A stretch of 10,579 nucleotides of DNA from Maribacter sp. (GCA_013001935.1 JABDKZ010000170.1:1-10579); one strand, 5' to 3'; counted from the first letter of the stretch, positions 1 through 8,799 are shown. The notes: generated from the letters alone by a model not told the origin. Numbers and translations: made by a program.

Positions 1-242
1 TGGTCATGACGACAAGAGCAATGATAAAACATCCTCTTTTATTGATTTTGGATGAGCCCACAGCTGGCCTTGATGATGAATCAGCCGCATTACTGGTTGC
101 CTTAGTGAATAAAATCGCAAAAGAAAGCAATACAACTATAATCTTTGTTTCGCACAGGGAGGAAGCCGGTTTGTTTCCACAATACCGCTTTATACTGAAA
201 GATGGTGAGACCGGTTCAATTGGTATGATAACGCAATCCTAA
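1..242 (+). CDS. ABC transporter-type ATPase, C-terminal part (5'-truncated)
   Basis: The reading frame is open from the window edge (first whole codon at position 3) and ends with TAA at 240-242, so only about the last 79 residues are visible. They contain a Walker B strand with the catalytic glutamate (LLLILDEP), the D-loop (AGLDD), and the switch histidine in FVSHRE. This is the end of an ABC nucleotide-binding domain, which hydrolyses ATP in the cytoplasm. After the switch histidine only about 30 residues remain (REEAGLFPQYRF...), so there is no extra C-terminal regulatory domain. A short tail directly after VSHR/VSHH is also seen in ModF/PhrA-type tandem ABC proteins, so a ModF-like protein is possible. 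The Walker A and signature motifs lie outside the window, so the substrate cannot be assigned. A weak hairpin follows the stop. Confidence 0.9.
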   Translation, partial: VMTTRAMIKHPLLLILDEPTAGLDDESAALLVALVNKIAKESNTTIIFVSHREEAGLFPQYRFILKDGETGSIGMITQS

Positions 243-245
243 ATA

Positions 246-270
246 TAGATGGTATTCCATTTAATTTTTT
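246..270 (+). terminator. Possible weak intrinsic terminator after the ABC ATPase gene
   Basis: A short stem (246-252 with 257-263, core ATGG/CCAT, loop TATT, one G-T wobble) is followed by TTTTTT at 265-270. It starts four bases after the stop codon. The stem is short and low in GC, so it may be inefficient. Confidence 0.35.
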
Positions 271-288
271 GAGTGTTTCTGTTTATCA

Positions 289-322
289 TTGTTTTATTAT
301 CTTTATTTCTATCTTACTTTTG
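289..322 (+). promoter_or_regulatory. Bacteroidetes-type promoter for the 352-732 gene
   Basis: TACTTTTG at 315-322 matches the Bacteroidetes -7 consensus TAnnTTTG. A TTG at 289-291 lies 23 bases upstream, the far end of the accepted -33/-7 spacing. Transcription would start near 329, which leaves a short leader before the ATG at 352 and argues against a longer start upstream. Confidence 0.55.
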
Positions 323-351
323 ACAAGGTTCTCCTACCAAATATTTTTAGT

Positions 352-732
352 ATGTCTATAGCAATAAAACACAAGGTTTTTAAGGATTTTTTGCGTGTTG
401 AATTTAAAGGGAAGCGTACTCCCGGTGAGGAATTAGAAGAGGGAATTGCCGCATGGAAACAAGTAGCAGACATGGCGCGTAATACAAATCTAAATCGTAT
501 CATGGTCGTTTCAAGGGTAAAAGGCAGATTACCCGCTGAATCGGCTTTCAATATAACCCAATCATTGGATATCATAGGTTGGCAGGTAGATTTTATTATT
601 GCTGGGGTAGTACCGGACAAAATCGCTTTTACCAATTTATCTATTTTTGAAACCATCATGCAAAATCTGGGTTATGAGGGTAAAATCTTTGAACAGGAAG
701 GTGATGCCAAAAAATGGCTTTTGAGTATTTAA
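352..732 (+). CDS. Small protein of unknown role, possible SpoIIAA/STAS-like domain (126 aa)
   Basis: The protein has no signal peptide and no membrane segment, so it is probably cytoplasmic. The pattern suggests alternating strands and helices: strand at about 3-18, amphipathic helix 24-44, strand 49-55 (RIMVVS), helix 62-73, strand 77-87 (WQVDFIIAGVV), helix 95-107 and a short C-terminal strand and helix ending KKWLL. This order, with an acidic or charged residue run before a terminal WL, resembles the standalone SpoIIAA-like (STAS/SEC14-type) proteins. I see no canonical phosphorylatable serine motif of anti-sigma-factor antagonists, so a SpoIIAA-type partner-switch role is not supported. 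The conserved-looking part is GRLPAESAFNI (58-68). The ATG at 352 is chosen because the frame begins to look like a structured protein there, and because a promoter -7 element lies at 315-322 inside the upstream extension (a TTG at 289 would be the alternative start). The gene is transcribed alone and ends at a strong terminator. Confidence 0.75.
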   Translation: MSIAIKHKVFKDFLRVEFKGKRTPGEELEEGIAAWKQVADMARNTNLNRIMVVSRVKGRLPAESAFNITQSLDIIGWQVDFIIAGVVPDKIAFTNLSIFETIMQNLGYEGKIFEQEGDAKKWLLSI

Positions 733-750
733 TTATTTAAATCTTAATGA

Positions 751-778
751 AAAAAGGCCGCTTTAGAGCGGCCTTTTT
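751..778. terminator. Bidirectional intrinsic terminator
   Basis: A perfect 7-bp GC-rich stem (GGCCGCT 756-762, AGCGGCC 767-773, loop TTAG) is flanked by AAAAA (751-755) and TTTTT (774-778). It works in both directions and lies between the convergent 352-732 gene and secDF. Confidence 0.93.
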
Positions 779-798
779 ATTTATAACTTTTACTATTC

Positions 799-3768
799 TT
801 AGGCTTCTTTGCCATCTAATATCTTCTTCTTCATTGTATCATACATTACAGGTGTCGCAATGAAAACCGACGAATACGTACCCACAACGACTCCCACGAT
901 CATGGCAAACATAAATCCTCTCAACGATTCACCACCAAAAATAAATATGGTCAACAACACAACTAACGTTGTTAAAGATGTATTTAAAGTACGACCCAAA
1001 GTACTGTTCACAGCAGCATTAATATTGCTACCCCCTTTCCAGCCTCTTTCACCGATGATTTCCCGTATACGGTCAAAAACAACCACGGTATCATTCAAAG
1101 AATAGCCTATTACGGTTAATATAGCTGCAATGAATGCCTGGTCAATTTCCATATTAAAAGGCATTATTTTACCTGTGATAGAGAAAATACCCAAGACAAT
1201 AAGTACATCATGGAATACAGCCACAACCGCTCCCAATGAAAATTGCCATTTTCTAAAACGTAAGAGAATGTATAGAAAGACCACGGCCAACGAACCAATA
1301 ATTGCCAAGAACGCATTTTTCTTGATATCATCGGCTATCGTAGGCCCTACTTTAACCGATTGCATTATTCCTATTGCCTTGTCATCACTACCAACGATAA
1401 AATCTTCCTGAGAAGTTCCGTCCGGTAAATACTTTTGAAGCGAAGTAAATAATTTATCCTGAATCTCATTATCAACTTCGACACCTTCGACATCTACTTT
1501 ATACGGTGTTGTAATTTTGATTTGATTTGCTTCTCCATAGGTTTTAACGTTGGTTCCACTACCAAATACGGTATTCAATTCCGATGCTATTTCAGATGGG
1601 CTTACCTCTTTTTCAAAACGCACTTGATATGAACGGCCTCCAACAAAATCAACACCTTGTTGTAATCCAGGGCCAAAGAACAAGGAGAATACCCCAATAC
1701 CGACCAGAATAAATGAAATTACATAAGCAATCTTTCTTTTACTCAAGAAATTAATGTTCATATTCTTGAAAAGGTTCTTAGTAAGGGTAGTAGAAAAATC
1801 CAGGGTTCTTCCTTTACCACTCAAATACCAATCAACCAATAGTCTGGTAATGAAAATTGCTGTAAATAACGAAGTAAGGATACCAATCAATAAGGTTGTT
1901 GCAAATCCCTTTATTGGGCCTGAACCAAACAAGAACAATATCAAGGCCGTTAAACCAGTAGTGATATTCGCATCTAAAATCGATGAAAGTGCGTTACCAA
2001 AACCATCTGAAACGGCTTGGGACTTTCCTTTACCTTTCGCCAATTCTTCTTTAATACGTTCAAAAATAAGTACGTTCGCATCAACTGACATACCGATAGT
2101 CAAAACGATACCAGCAATCCCAGGTAAGGTCAATACAGCACCTAAGCTTGTGAGTACTCCAAAAATCAACAGTATGTTCAACAATAAAGCAATGTCCGCA
2201 AAGATTCCTGCCTTCCCATAATAGAATACCATCCATATTAAAACAATGGCCATTGCAATCAAGAATGACATAAAGCCACTATCAATAGCTTCTTGTCCTA
2301 AAGAAGGCCCTACAACATTCGATTGAATGATTTCTGCTTTTGCCGGTAATTTACCTGCTCTCAATACATTGGCGATATCCTTGGTTTCATCAACTGTGAA
2401 GGAACCGGTAATTTCAGTACCACCCCCGGAAATACCACCAACAACCGAACAGCCTGGTGCGGTATAGACTTTATTATCCAGGACAACAGCAATACCTGTA
2501 TTGTTTATGTTTGCGTCGCTCGTTAATTTTTGCCATTCTTTGGCACCTCTAGAATTCATGCTCATACTAACGGCCGGCTTGCTAAATTGATCATAGGTAT
2601 CCCTAGCATCACTAACGACGTCACCGCTTATTCTTGGGGTGTTACTTCTATTCGATTTTAATGCATATAAATTAAGTACCTCAACATTATCGGCTGAAGG
2701 GCGTTCCCATAAAAATTTTGTAAACTGAATATCAGCAGGTAATAAGCGTTGAATTTCGGGCATTCTTAAATATGAACCAATCTTTGCCGTATCTTTTATT
2801 GCTGCCCTGAACAAAGCATTGGTTCCTGGATTTGCAGGCAATAATATATCATATAAAGGATTCACCTGACTTGCAAGATCCAAAGAATCTGCTGCATCGG
2901 ATAATAAGGAGTCAATTTCCGATTCTTCTTTCACTGGCTCCTCAACTTCATCTGTTTCAATAATTGACTTAAGCCTTTCATTGGCAGCAACGATGAAGCT
3001 TCCAAAGCTAGGGTTATTCTGCTCATATGTCTCCCAAAATTCTAATTGTGCTGTACTTGACAACAATTCCTGAGCTCTTGCAATATCCCTAGCTCCTGGT
3101 AATTCAACCAAAATACGTCCAGAATTTCCTTCACGTTGTATATTCGGTTGGGTAACCCCAAAACCATCAATTCGTTCACGCAAAACCTCAAAAGCAGAAA
3201 CTATAGACTCATCAATTTTCCTACGGATAATCGGTTTAACCTGATCATCGGTCATCTGAAAATTAATCTCATCACTAAGACCCTTGTTCGCAAATACTTC
3301 AGGAGAGGCTAATTTTGAATCTCCTTTAATGTTATCAAAAGCATCAAAGAAAAGGTCAACATAGGTATCATCACTATTCTTGGATGCCGTATCGGCATCT
3401 GCTAAAGCCTTATTGAAAATTGGGCTTTTTGAATTATTGGCGAGACCTTTTAAAATATCCTTTACAGAAATTTGAAGGGTCACATTTATACCTCCTTTAA
3501 GGTCAAGACCTTTGTTCAATTCTTTTTTCTTAGCATCATCATAGCTGGTATACCCTAAAATAGGATTACCTCCAATTGAATCTAAGTAGTTGATTTCCAG
3601 TGCTTCTCTTTTAGAAACATAATTCTCCTCAGCTTCAGTAATTTGATTGGAAGCATAAACTTCAGCATCTTTTTCGATCTTACTGGTAATAAACGTATAT
3701 GATAATTGGTAGATACTAACGAGCCCGAATAAGAAGGCAAAAAGCTTTATAAGTCCTTTATTTTGCAT
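799..3768 (-). CDS. secDF: Fused protein translocase subunit SecDF
   Basis: This 989-residue inner-membrane protein joins SecD and SecF in one chain, as is usual in Bacteroidetes. SecDF uses the proton motive force to help pull preproteins out of the SecYEG channel on the periplasmic side. The SecD half starts with one membrane segment (about 8-28), followed by GLDLKGG (87-93), the large periplasmic P1 domain with RERIDGFGV (197-205) and LVELPGARD (220-228), then five membrane segments (about 499-645) containing GMSVDANVLIFERI (559-572). The SecF half begins near 670, with QGVDFVGG (704-711), a smaller periplasmic domain (about 715-805) and segments from about 819 to 972 containing GYSLNDTVVVFDRI (888-901) and GRTLNTSLTT (925-934). 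D563, D893 and R926 probably correspond to the membrane-embedded D340, D637 and R671 of Thermus SecDF, judged from motif and spacing. An acidic, low-complexity stretch at about 271-300 interrupts P1. The start is the only ATG at the beginning of the membrane segment; a good promoter lies 40 bases upstream. Confidence 0.98.
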   Translation of the reverse strand: MQNKGLIKLFAFLFGLVSIYQLSYTFITSKIEKDAEVYASNQITEAEENYVSKREALEINYLDSIGGNPILGYTSYDDAKKKELNKGLDLKGGINVTLQISVKDILKGLANNSKSPIFNKALADADTASKNSDDTYVDLFFDAFDNIKGDSKLASPEVFANKGLSDEINFQMTDDQVKPIIRRKIDESIVSAFEVLRERIDGFGVTQPNIQREGNSGRILVELPGARDIARAQELLSSTAQLEFWETYEQNNPSFGSFIVAANERLKSIIETDEVEEPVKEESEIDSLLSDAADSLDLASQVNPLYDILLPANPGTNALFRAAIKDTAKIGSYLRMPEIQRLLPADIQFTKFLWERPSADNVEVLNLYALKSNRSNTPRISGDVVSDARDTYDQFSKPAVSMSMNSRGAKEWQKLTSDANINNTGIAVVLDNKVYTAPGCSVVGGISGGGTEITGSFTVDETKDIANVLRAGKLPAKAEIIQSNVVGPSLGQEAIDSGFMSFLIAMAIVLIWMVFYYGKAGIFADIALLLNILLIFGVLTSLGAVLTLPGIAGIVLTIGMSVDANVLIFERIKEELAKGKGKSQAVSDGFGNALSSILDANITTGLTALILFLFGSGPIKGFATTLLIGILTSLFTAIFITRLLVDWYLSGKGRTLDFSTTLTKNLFKNMNINFLSKRKIAYVISFILVGIGVFSLFFGPGLQQGVDFVGGRSYQVRFEKEVSPSEIASELNTVFGSGTNVKTYGEANQIKITTPYKVDVEGVEVDNEIQDKLFTSLQKYLPDGTSQEDFIVGSDDKAIGIMQSVKVGPTIADDIKKNAFLAIIGSLAVVFLYILLRFRKWQFSLGAVVAVFHDVLIVLGIFSITGKIMPFNMEIDQAFIAAILTVIGYSLNDTVVVFDRIREIIGERGWKGGSNINAAVNSTLGRTLNTSLTTLVVLLTIFIFGGESLRGFMFAMIVGVVVGTYSSVFIATPVMYDTMKKKILDGKEA

Positions 3769-3808
3769 GGGTTATGTATATTTTAAATGTGCTTTTCTCA
3801 ACAGCGTG

Positions 3809-3839
3809 CAAATATATGATTTACCCTAAGAATTGACAA
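3809..3839 (-). promoter_or_regulatory. secDF promoter (Bacteroidetes type)
   Basis: On the minus strand, TATATTTGC (3816 down to 3808) matches the full -7 consensus TAnnTTTGY. TTG (+ strand 3837-3839) sits 20 bases further upstream, which is within the consensus spacing of the -33 element. The leader would be about 35 bases. This is the best promoter match in the window. Confidence 0.8.
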
Positions 3840-3860
3840 TATATTTATGAGTTAATCTAA

Positions 3861-3900
3861 AAAACAAAAGCACCCTAATACTTAAATCAGGATGCCTTTT
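3861..3900 (-). terminator. Intrinsic terminator of mdh
   Basis: A long imperfect stem pairs AAAAGCACCCTAAT (3866-3879) with ATCAGGATGCCTTTT (3886-3900). It has one bulged G and two wobble pairs, and a loop of ACTTAA. On the minus strand it is followed by a T-rich run (complement of 3859-3869). It starts about 24 bases after the mdh stop and separates mdh from the secDF promoter. Confidence 0.8.
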
Positions 3901-3923
3901 GAAATAAGTATTAAAGTTTTTGA

Positions 3924-4850
3924 CTAAACGTCTAAAAGTCCATTGGTTTTTGAAACACCTTCCGCACTTTCTTTCATTTTGGTTTTTTCGGCATTTGAAA
4001 GCGGAATATCCACAATTTTTTCTATTCCGTTTTTACCCAAGATCACTGGCACGCCTATACAAATATCATTAAGTTCATATTCACCTTCCAAAAGGGTTGA
4101 GCATGGGAACATTTTCTTTTGGTCGCAAGCAATTGATTGAACTAAGGATGATACCGCTGCGCCTGGCGCATACCAAGCACTAGTTCCCAATAATTTAGTC
4201 AATGTGGCACCACCCACCTTGGTGTCCTCAACTACTTGTTGTAATCTGTCTTCAGAAATAAACTCTGAAACTTTGATACTGTTTCGGGTGGCATGGGATG
4301 CTAAAGGTACCATTCCGGTGTCACTATGACCTCCTATGACCATACCATCTATATCAGAAATTGGGGCTTCCATAGCCTCGGACAAACGATATTTAAAACG
4401 GGCGCTATCCAAAGCACCGCCCATACCAATTATTTTGTTTTTTGGCAATCCTGTTGATTTATGAACTAAATAGGTCATGGTATCCATAGGATTACTGACC
4501 ACTATAAGTATCACATCGGGTGAGTGTTCAATAAGGTTTGTCGCCACCGTTTTAACGATACCCGCATTTATACCGATCAATTCTTCCCGAGTCATACCCG
4601 GTTTTCTGGGAATCCCAGAGGTAATTACGGCTATATCACTACCAGCAGTTTTTGAATAATCATTGGTGGTTCCTGTTATTTTAGTATCAAATCCGTTTAA
4701 AGAAGCTGTTTGCATCAAGTCCATGGCCTTGCCTTCAGCATAGCCTTCCTTGATGTCTAAAACCACTACTTCAGATGCGAAATTCTTTATGGCAATATAC
4801 TCGGCACAACTTGCACCAACAGCTCCTGCCCCTACTACGGTAACTTTCAT
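3924..4850 (-). CDS. mdh: Malate dehydrogenase (NAD-dependent, LDH-like type)
   Basis: The 308-residue cytoplasmic enzyme interconverts malate and oxaloacetate with NAD in the TCA cycle. The Rossmann motif GAGAVG lies at 7-12 and the acidic residue after the second strand, D32, indicates preference for NAD over NADP. Substrate and catalytic residues are all visible: R82 and R88 in the mobile loop (IPRKPGMTR), N120 in VSNPMD, D148 and R151 in LDSARF, and the proton-relay histidine H175 in GGHSD. The arginine at 82, rather than glutamine, specifies malate over lactate. Length and motifs fit the Mdh type 3 family found in Bacteroidetes. The start codon is followed immediately by the first strand (MKVTVVGAG), so nothing upstream is missing. 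The gene has its own promoter and terminator and is divergent from the lipoprotein gene. Confidence 0.98.
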   Translation of the reverse strand: MKVTVVGAGAVGASCAEYIAIKNFASEVVVLDIKEGYAEGKAMDLMQTASLNGFDTKITGTTNDYSKTAGSDIAVITSGIPRKPGMTREELIGINAGIVKTVATNLIEHSPDVILIVVSNPMDTMTYLVHKSTGLPKNKIIGMGGALDSARFKYRLSEAMEAPISDIDGMVIGGHSDTGMVPLASHATRNSIKVSEFISEDRLQQVVEDTKVGGATLTKLLGTSAWYAPGAAVSSLVQSIACDQKKMFPCSTLLEGEYELNDICIGVPVILGKNGIEKIVDIPLSNAEKTKMKESAEGVSKTNGLLDV

Positions 4851-4884
4851 ATGTTTAACGTTTTAAATTGTAAATTTTAAGATG

Positions 4885-4892
4885 CAAAAGTA
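4885..4892 (-). promoter_or_regulatory. mdh promoter, -7 element
   Basis: On the minus strand TACTTTTGC matches TAnnTTTGY exactly, 34 bases before the mdh start. The nearest upstream TTTG (+ strand 4918-4921) is 25 bases away, slightly too far for a standard -33 element, so only the -7 element is well supported. Confidence 0.65.
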
Positions 4893-5100
4893 CTGATTCC
4901 TCTGGGAAAAAAGATGACAAAAATCAGTTAAGTAGATTTTTTGAACCTGCTTTACCCTGCACTAAAACAAGCTGTTTGTTAAAAAAAGAGGTGATTCAAC
5001 GAAGATTAGCAAAATATTATGCCATACATCGAATTATAACAATACCGAATAAGCTGTTAACGTTCTCAAAACAACGACCCCGAATCAAAATTTCCTACTT

Positions 5101-5475
5101 ATGAAAAAATTCTTTTCATTCATTGCCATTATAGGCATTATACTCGCCAGTAACTGTTCCAGAATCCCCGAAAATAACGACCCCGTAATAGGGATTTGGG
5201 CAAGCTTATCTACCCTTACCAATAGTGAATCAGGAAAGGTTTCTACGCGACTTGAATGGATTTTTAATGACGCCTATCTTGGAAGATACCATATCATGGA
5301 AAATGGTAGCGTAGTCTATAAAACCGATTTTAGATGGGAAAAGAATGATAATATTTATACAATCTCATATCCTGGGATAGACGACAAGGTCAGTGATAAA
5401 GTTATTATGAAAGAATCGCCAGATCGCACAACACTTGAAGATAACAATGGAAATATTCTCGCAATTAGGGAATAA
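5101..5475 (+). CDS. Small predicted lipoprotein, lipocalin-like (124 aa)
   Basis: I recognise the type of protein but not a named family. Residues 1-18 form a lipoprotein signal (MKK, then a hydrophobic core FSFIAIIGIIL) ending in ASNC, so C19 would be lipidated; the asparagine before the cysteine is unusual for a strict lipobox but tolerated in Bacteroidetes. The mature part of about 105 residues starts with DPVIGIW (27-33), a G-x-W motif like that opening lipocalin-like domains. Alternating strands follow, such as TRLEWIF, GRYHIME, VVYKTDFRWE and IYTISY. The residues after the cysteine (SRIPENN) do not show a clear acidic surface-export signal, so the protein may face the periplasm. It stands alone, divergent from mdh, and shares a terminator region with the convergent DUF6588 gene. 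I found no convincing TAnnTTTG promoter in the 250 bases upstream. Confidence 0.85.
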   Translation: MKKFFSFIAIIGIILASNCSRIPENNDPVIGIWASLSTLTNSESGKVSTRLEWIFNDAYLGRYHIMENGSVVYKTDFRWEKNDNIYTISYPGIDDKVSDKVIMKESPDRTTLEDNNGNILAIRE

Positions 5476-5503
5476 GGTACCCCCAAGTAGTATTTCATAA
5501 TAA

Positions 5504-5533
5504 AAAAGCCCCGACCATAAAGTCAGGGCTTTT
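5504..5533. terminator. Bidirectional intrinsic terminator
   Basis: AAAAGCCCCGAC (5504-5515) pairs with GTCAGGGCTTTT (5522-5533) with a single C-A mismatch and loop CATAAA. The A and T tracts on both sides suit termination in both directions, between the convergent lipoprotein and DUF6588 genes. Confidence 0.9.
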
Positions 5534-5555
5534 ATGTATACGATATTTTCTTTAT

Positions 5556-6560
5556 CTACCTAAAGCCAAAATTAACTCCAAAAGAAAAGGTGTTGAATTC
5601 AGCTAAAACGTAGTCGGCATGCAATCTAAAGAATCCTAATTTCAATTTGGCCCCTAAATTGGCGGTAACCCCACTGGCTTTTTTTGCAACTGCAAACGGA
5701 TCTACATAGGTTGCCTGTACAGGTCCAGATTGTACCACGTAGGTTCCCAATACATCTGTAGTTGATTTACCGGATAAATATCCCAGGCCTCCATAAAAGT
5801 TTATGATTGGCAATCTCGTAGAAACTACAGCCTGAAAGACCCAGGTATCTGCTTTAATTTCGAGTCTTTGGTCTTGTCCAGCAACAACACCAGTATTGGT
5901 AAAGTCGTAGGATGCATCTAAATGGGTAAACCCAATTACCCCCGAAATGGCTATAGGTAAAACCTTATCTGCAGGTAAGTGTTTGGTAAATTCGTGCTGA
6001 ATCCCAAAACCATACATACTCATACCAAAATCCTCGGATTTAATTTTGGGCAAAAATCTTGCCTTTAGTTCGGTAGCCTTAATTATACCTACACTGGCTT
6101 GAACGAAGCCCGTTGGCACAAAATTAATGCCTTCAGCGGCCAGTCCTGAAGGAAGATCAAACTCTTCTCTGAAAAGTCCGTTCTCATCCTCAACAAATAC
6201 CCGGACTCCTTCAATATCACCCAAGGCAGTTGATACTAGTTTTGTATTGCTTCCATCAACAAATTGAAGGTTCTCATAGTCTGCTGTATTCAATTGAAAG
6301 GCCTTTTTATCATCCTTATTCTTAAAACTGGCCATATTCCCAATTATCGAAATCTCGAATCCTGCCAAGGGTTTGGCGTCGGCCGTATTATACCATCCGT
6401 TAGACATACTATATAGAATGCCCTCTGAGGCTGGCGAAAGATAATCTGTTGTGAATTTTTCAGCGTCATTAAGACCAGCTGCCAATATATTATTAATATC
6501 GGTTTGAGCCATAGCTTGAAAGCTAAAGGCCACTACTAATAAGCTTAATATTCGTTTCAT
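5556..6560 (-). CDS. DUF6588-type outer-membrane protein, probable beta-barrel
   Basis: The 334-residue protein begins with a cleavable signal peptide (MKRILSLLVVAFSFQAMA, cut before Q19), so it is exported by Sec. The mature N-terminus has DYLSP (39-43), NGWYNTA (54-60) and GFEI (67-70), a pattern I associate with the Bacteroidetes DUF6588 family. The C-terminal two thirds alternate hydrophobic and polar residues in many short strands with aromatic ends (YGFGIQHEF, VIGFTHLDASYDF, WVFQAVVSTRLP, INFYGGLGYL, LGFFRLHADYVL, FSFGVNFGFR), as expected for a small outer-membrane beta-barrel. The chain ends in R rather than the usual terminal aromatic, although F333 precedes it. Its role is unknown. 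It lies downstream of gyrB but a strong terminator separates them. A near-match TAGTTTTA (minus strand, 6584 to 6577) could be its -7 element but lacks the final G. Confidence 0.88.
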   Translation of the reverse strand: MKRILSLLVVAFSFQAMAQTDINNILAAGLNDAEKFTTDYLSPASEGILYSMSNGWYNTADAKPLAGFEISIIGNMASFKNKDDKKAFQLNTADYENLQFVDGSNTKLVSTALGDIEGVRVFVEDENGLFREEFDLPSGLAAEGINFVPTGFVQASVGIIKATELKARFLPKIKSEDFGMSMYGFGIQHEFTKHLPADKVLPIAISGVIGFTHLDASYDFTNTGVVAGQDQRLEIKADTWVFQAVVSTRLPIINFYGGLGYLSGKSTTDVLGTYVVQSGPVQATYVDPFAVAKKASGVTANLGAKLKLGFFRLHADYVLAEFNTFSFGVNFGFR

Positions 6561-6583
6561 CTGTAAGAATTTTCACTAAAACT

Positions 6584-6613
6584 AAAAATCCTGACCGTAA
6601 AGTCAGGATTTTT
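6584..6613 (-). terminator. Intrinsic terminator of gyrB
   Basis: A perfect 12-bp stem (AAAAATCCTGAC 6584-6595, GTCAGGATTTTT 6602-6613) encloses loop CGTAAA. On the minus strand it lies about 20 bases after the gyrB stop and ends in a T run. It also sits just upstream of the DUF6588 gene, so that gene probably needs its own promoter. Confidence 0.92.
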
Positions 6614-6632
6614 GTTGTGTAAGTGCCAATTC

Positions 6633-8591
<1,959 letters not shown>

Positions 8592-8614
8592 TTATTTAAT
8601 TTTTTGCAATCCTA

Positions 8615-8622
8615 CAAATATA
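8615..8622 (-). promoter_or_regulatory. gyrB promoter, -7 element
   Basis: On the minus strand TATATTTGT matches TAnnTTTGY exactly, 41 bases before the gyrB start. No TTG is present at the standard spacing upstream, so the -33 element is missing or degenerate; this could mean dependence on an activator or on supercoiling (inference). Confidence 0.65.
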
Positions 8623-8675
8623 GGTAATACCCTATAGAATATGGTGTTTGTGCCTATATGTCGCCCTTAAGTTAT

Positions 8676-8695
8676 CAACAATTTAACAACAATTT
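8676..8695. repeat. Direct repeat of CAACAATTT with 11-bp period
   Basis: CAACAATTT occurs at 8676-8684 and again at 8687-8695, two bases apart. The start-to-start distance of 11 bp is about one helical turn, so both copies face the same side of the DNA. It lies between the gyrB and symporter promoters and may be a regulator site. The function is not shown by the sequence. Confidence 0.6.
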
Positions 8696-8733
8696 GTGCT
8701 TCCTTTAACGAAGTCCATAAAATTTGATTAAAC

Positions 8734-8751
8734 ATAACTTTTGTTAGTTAT
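8734..8751. repeat. Inverted repeat ATAACT-N6-AGTTAT upstream of the symporter promoter
   Basis: A perfect 6-bp inverted repeat (8734-8739 and 8746-8751) with a 6-base spacer TTTGTT lies 18 bases upstream of the -7 element at 8770, overlapping the expected -33 region. The symmetry suits a dimeric regulator site, but short AT-rich repeats also occur by chance. Confidence 0.4.
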
Positions 8752-8769
8752 CTTAGCCTGCGAATGGCG

Positions 8770-8777
8770 TACTTTTG
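8770..8777 (+). promoter_or_regulatory. Symporter gene promoter, -7 element
   Basis: TACTTTTGC matches TAnnTTTGY exactly and lies 22 bases before the ATG at 8800, giving a very short A-rich leader (CGATAAAAA). The nearest TTG (8741-8743) is 26 bases upstream, a little too far for a normal -33 element. Confidence 0.7.
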
Positions 8778-8799
8778 CGCGGAAACTTTACGATAAAAA

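Noticed and set aside
289..351. A longer N-terminus for the 352-732 gene starting at TTG 289
   Set aside because: The added residues are low-complexity and aromatic-rich, the start would be a TTG, and a promoter -7 element at 315-322 lies inside the extension.
309..659. Open frame on the minus strand opposite the STAS-like gene
   Set aside because: It overlaps a better-supported gene almost entirely, and its translation has no domain pattern or promoter.
1754..2221. 155-codon open frame on the + strand opposite secDF
   Set aside because: It mirrors the conserved membrane region of secDF and has no recognisable motif; a shadow frame.
3769..3860. A regulatory arrest peptide upstream of secDF, as VemP in Vibrio
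   Set aside because: The predicted leader after the promoter is only about 35 bases, too short for such a peptide, and no small reading frame is seen.
3924..4850. Lactate dehydrogenase instead of malate dehydrogenase
   Set aside because: The substrate-specificity loop carries arginine at 82 (IPRKPGMTR), which favours malate; lactate enzymes have glutamine there.
8672..8680. TTATCAACA as a DnaA box, hinting at an origin near gyrB
   Set aside because: It differs from TTATCCACA at a key position, there is no cluster of boxes, and no dnaA or other origin-linked gene is nearby.
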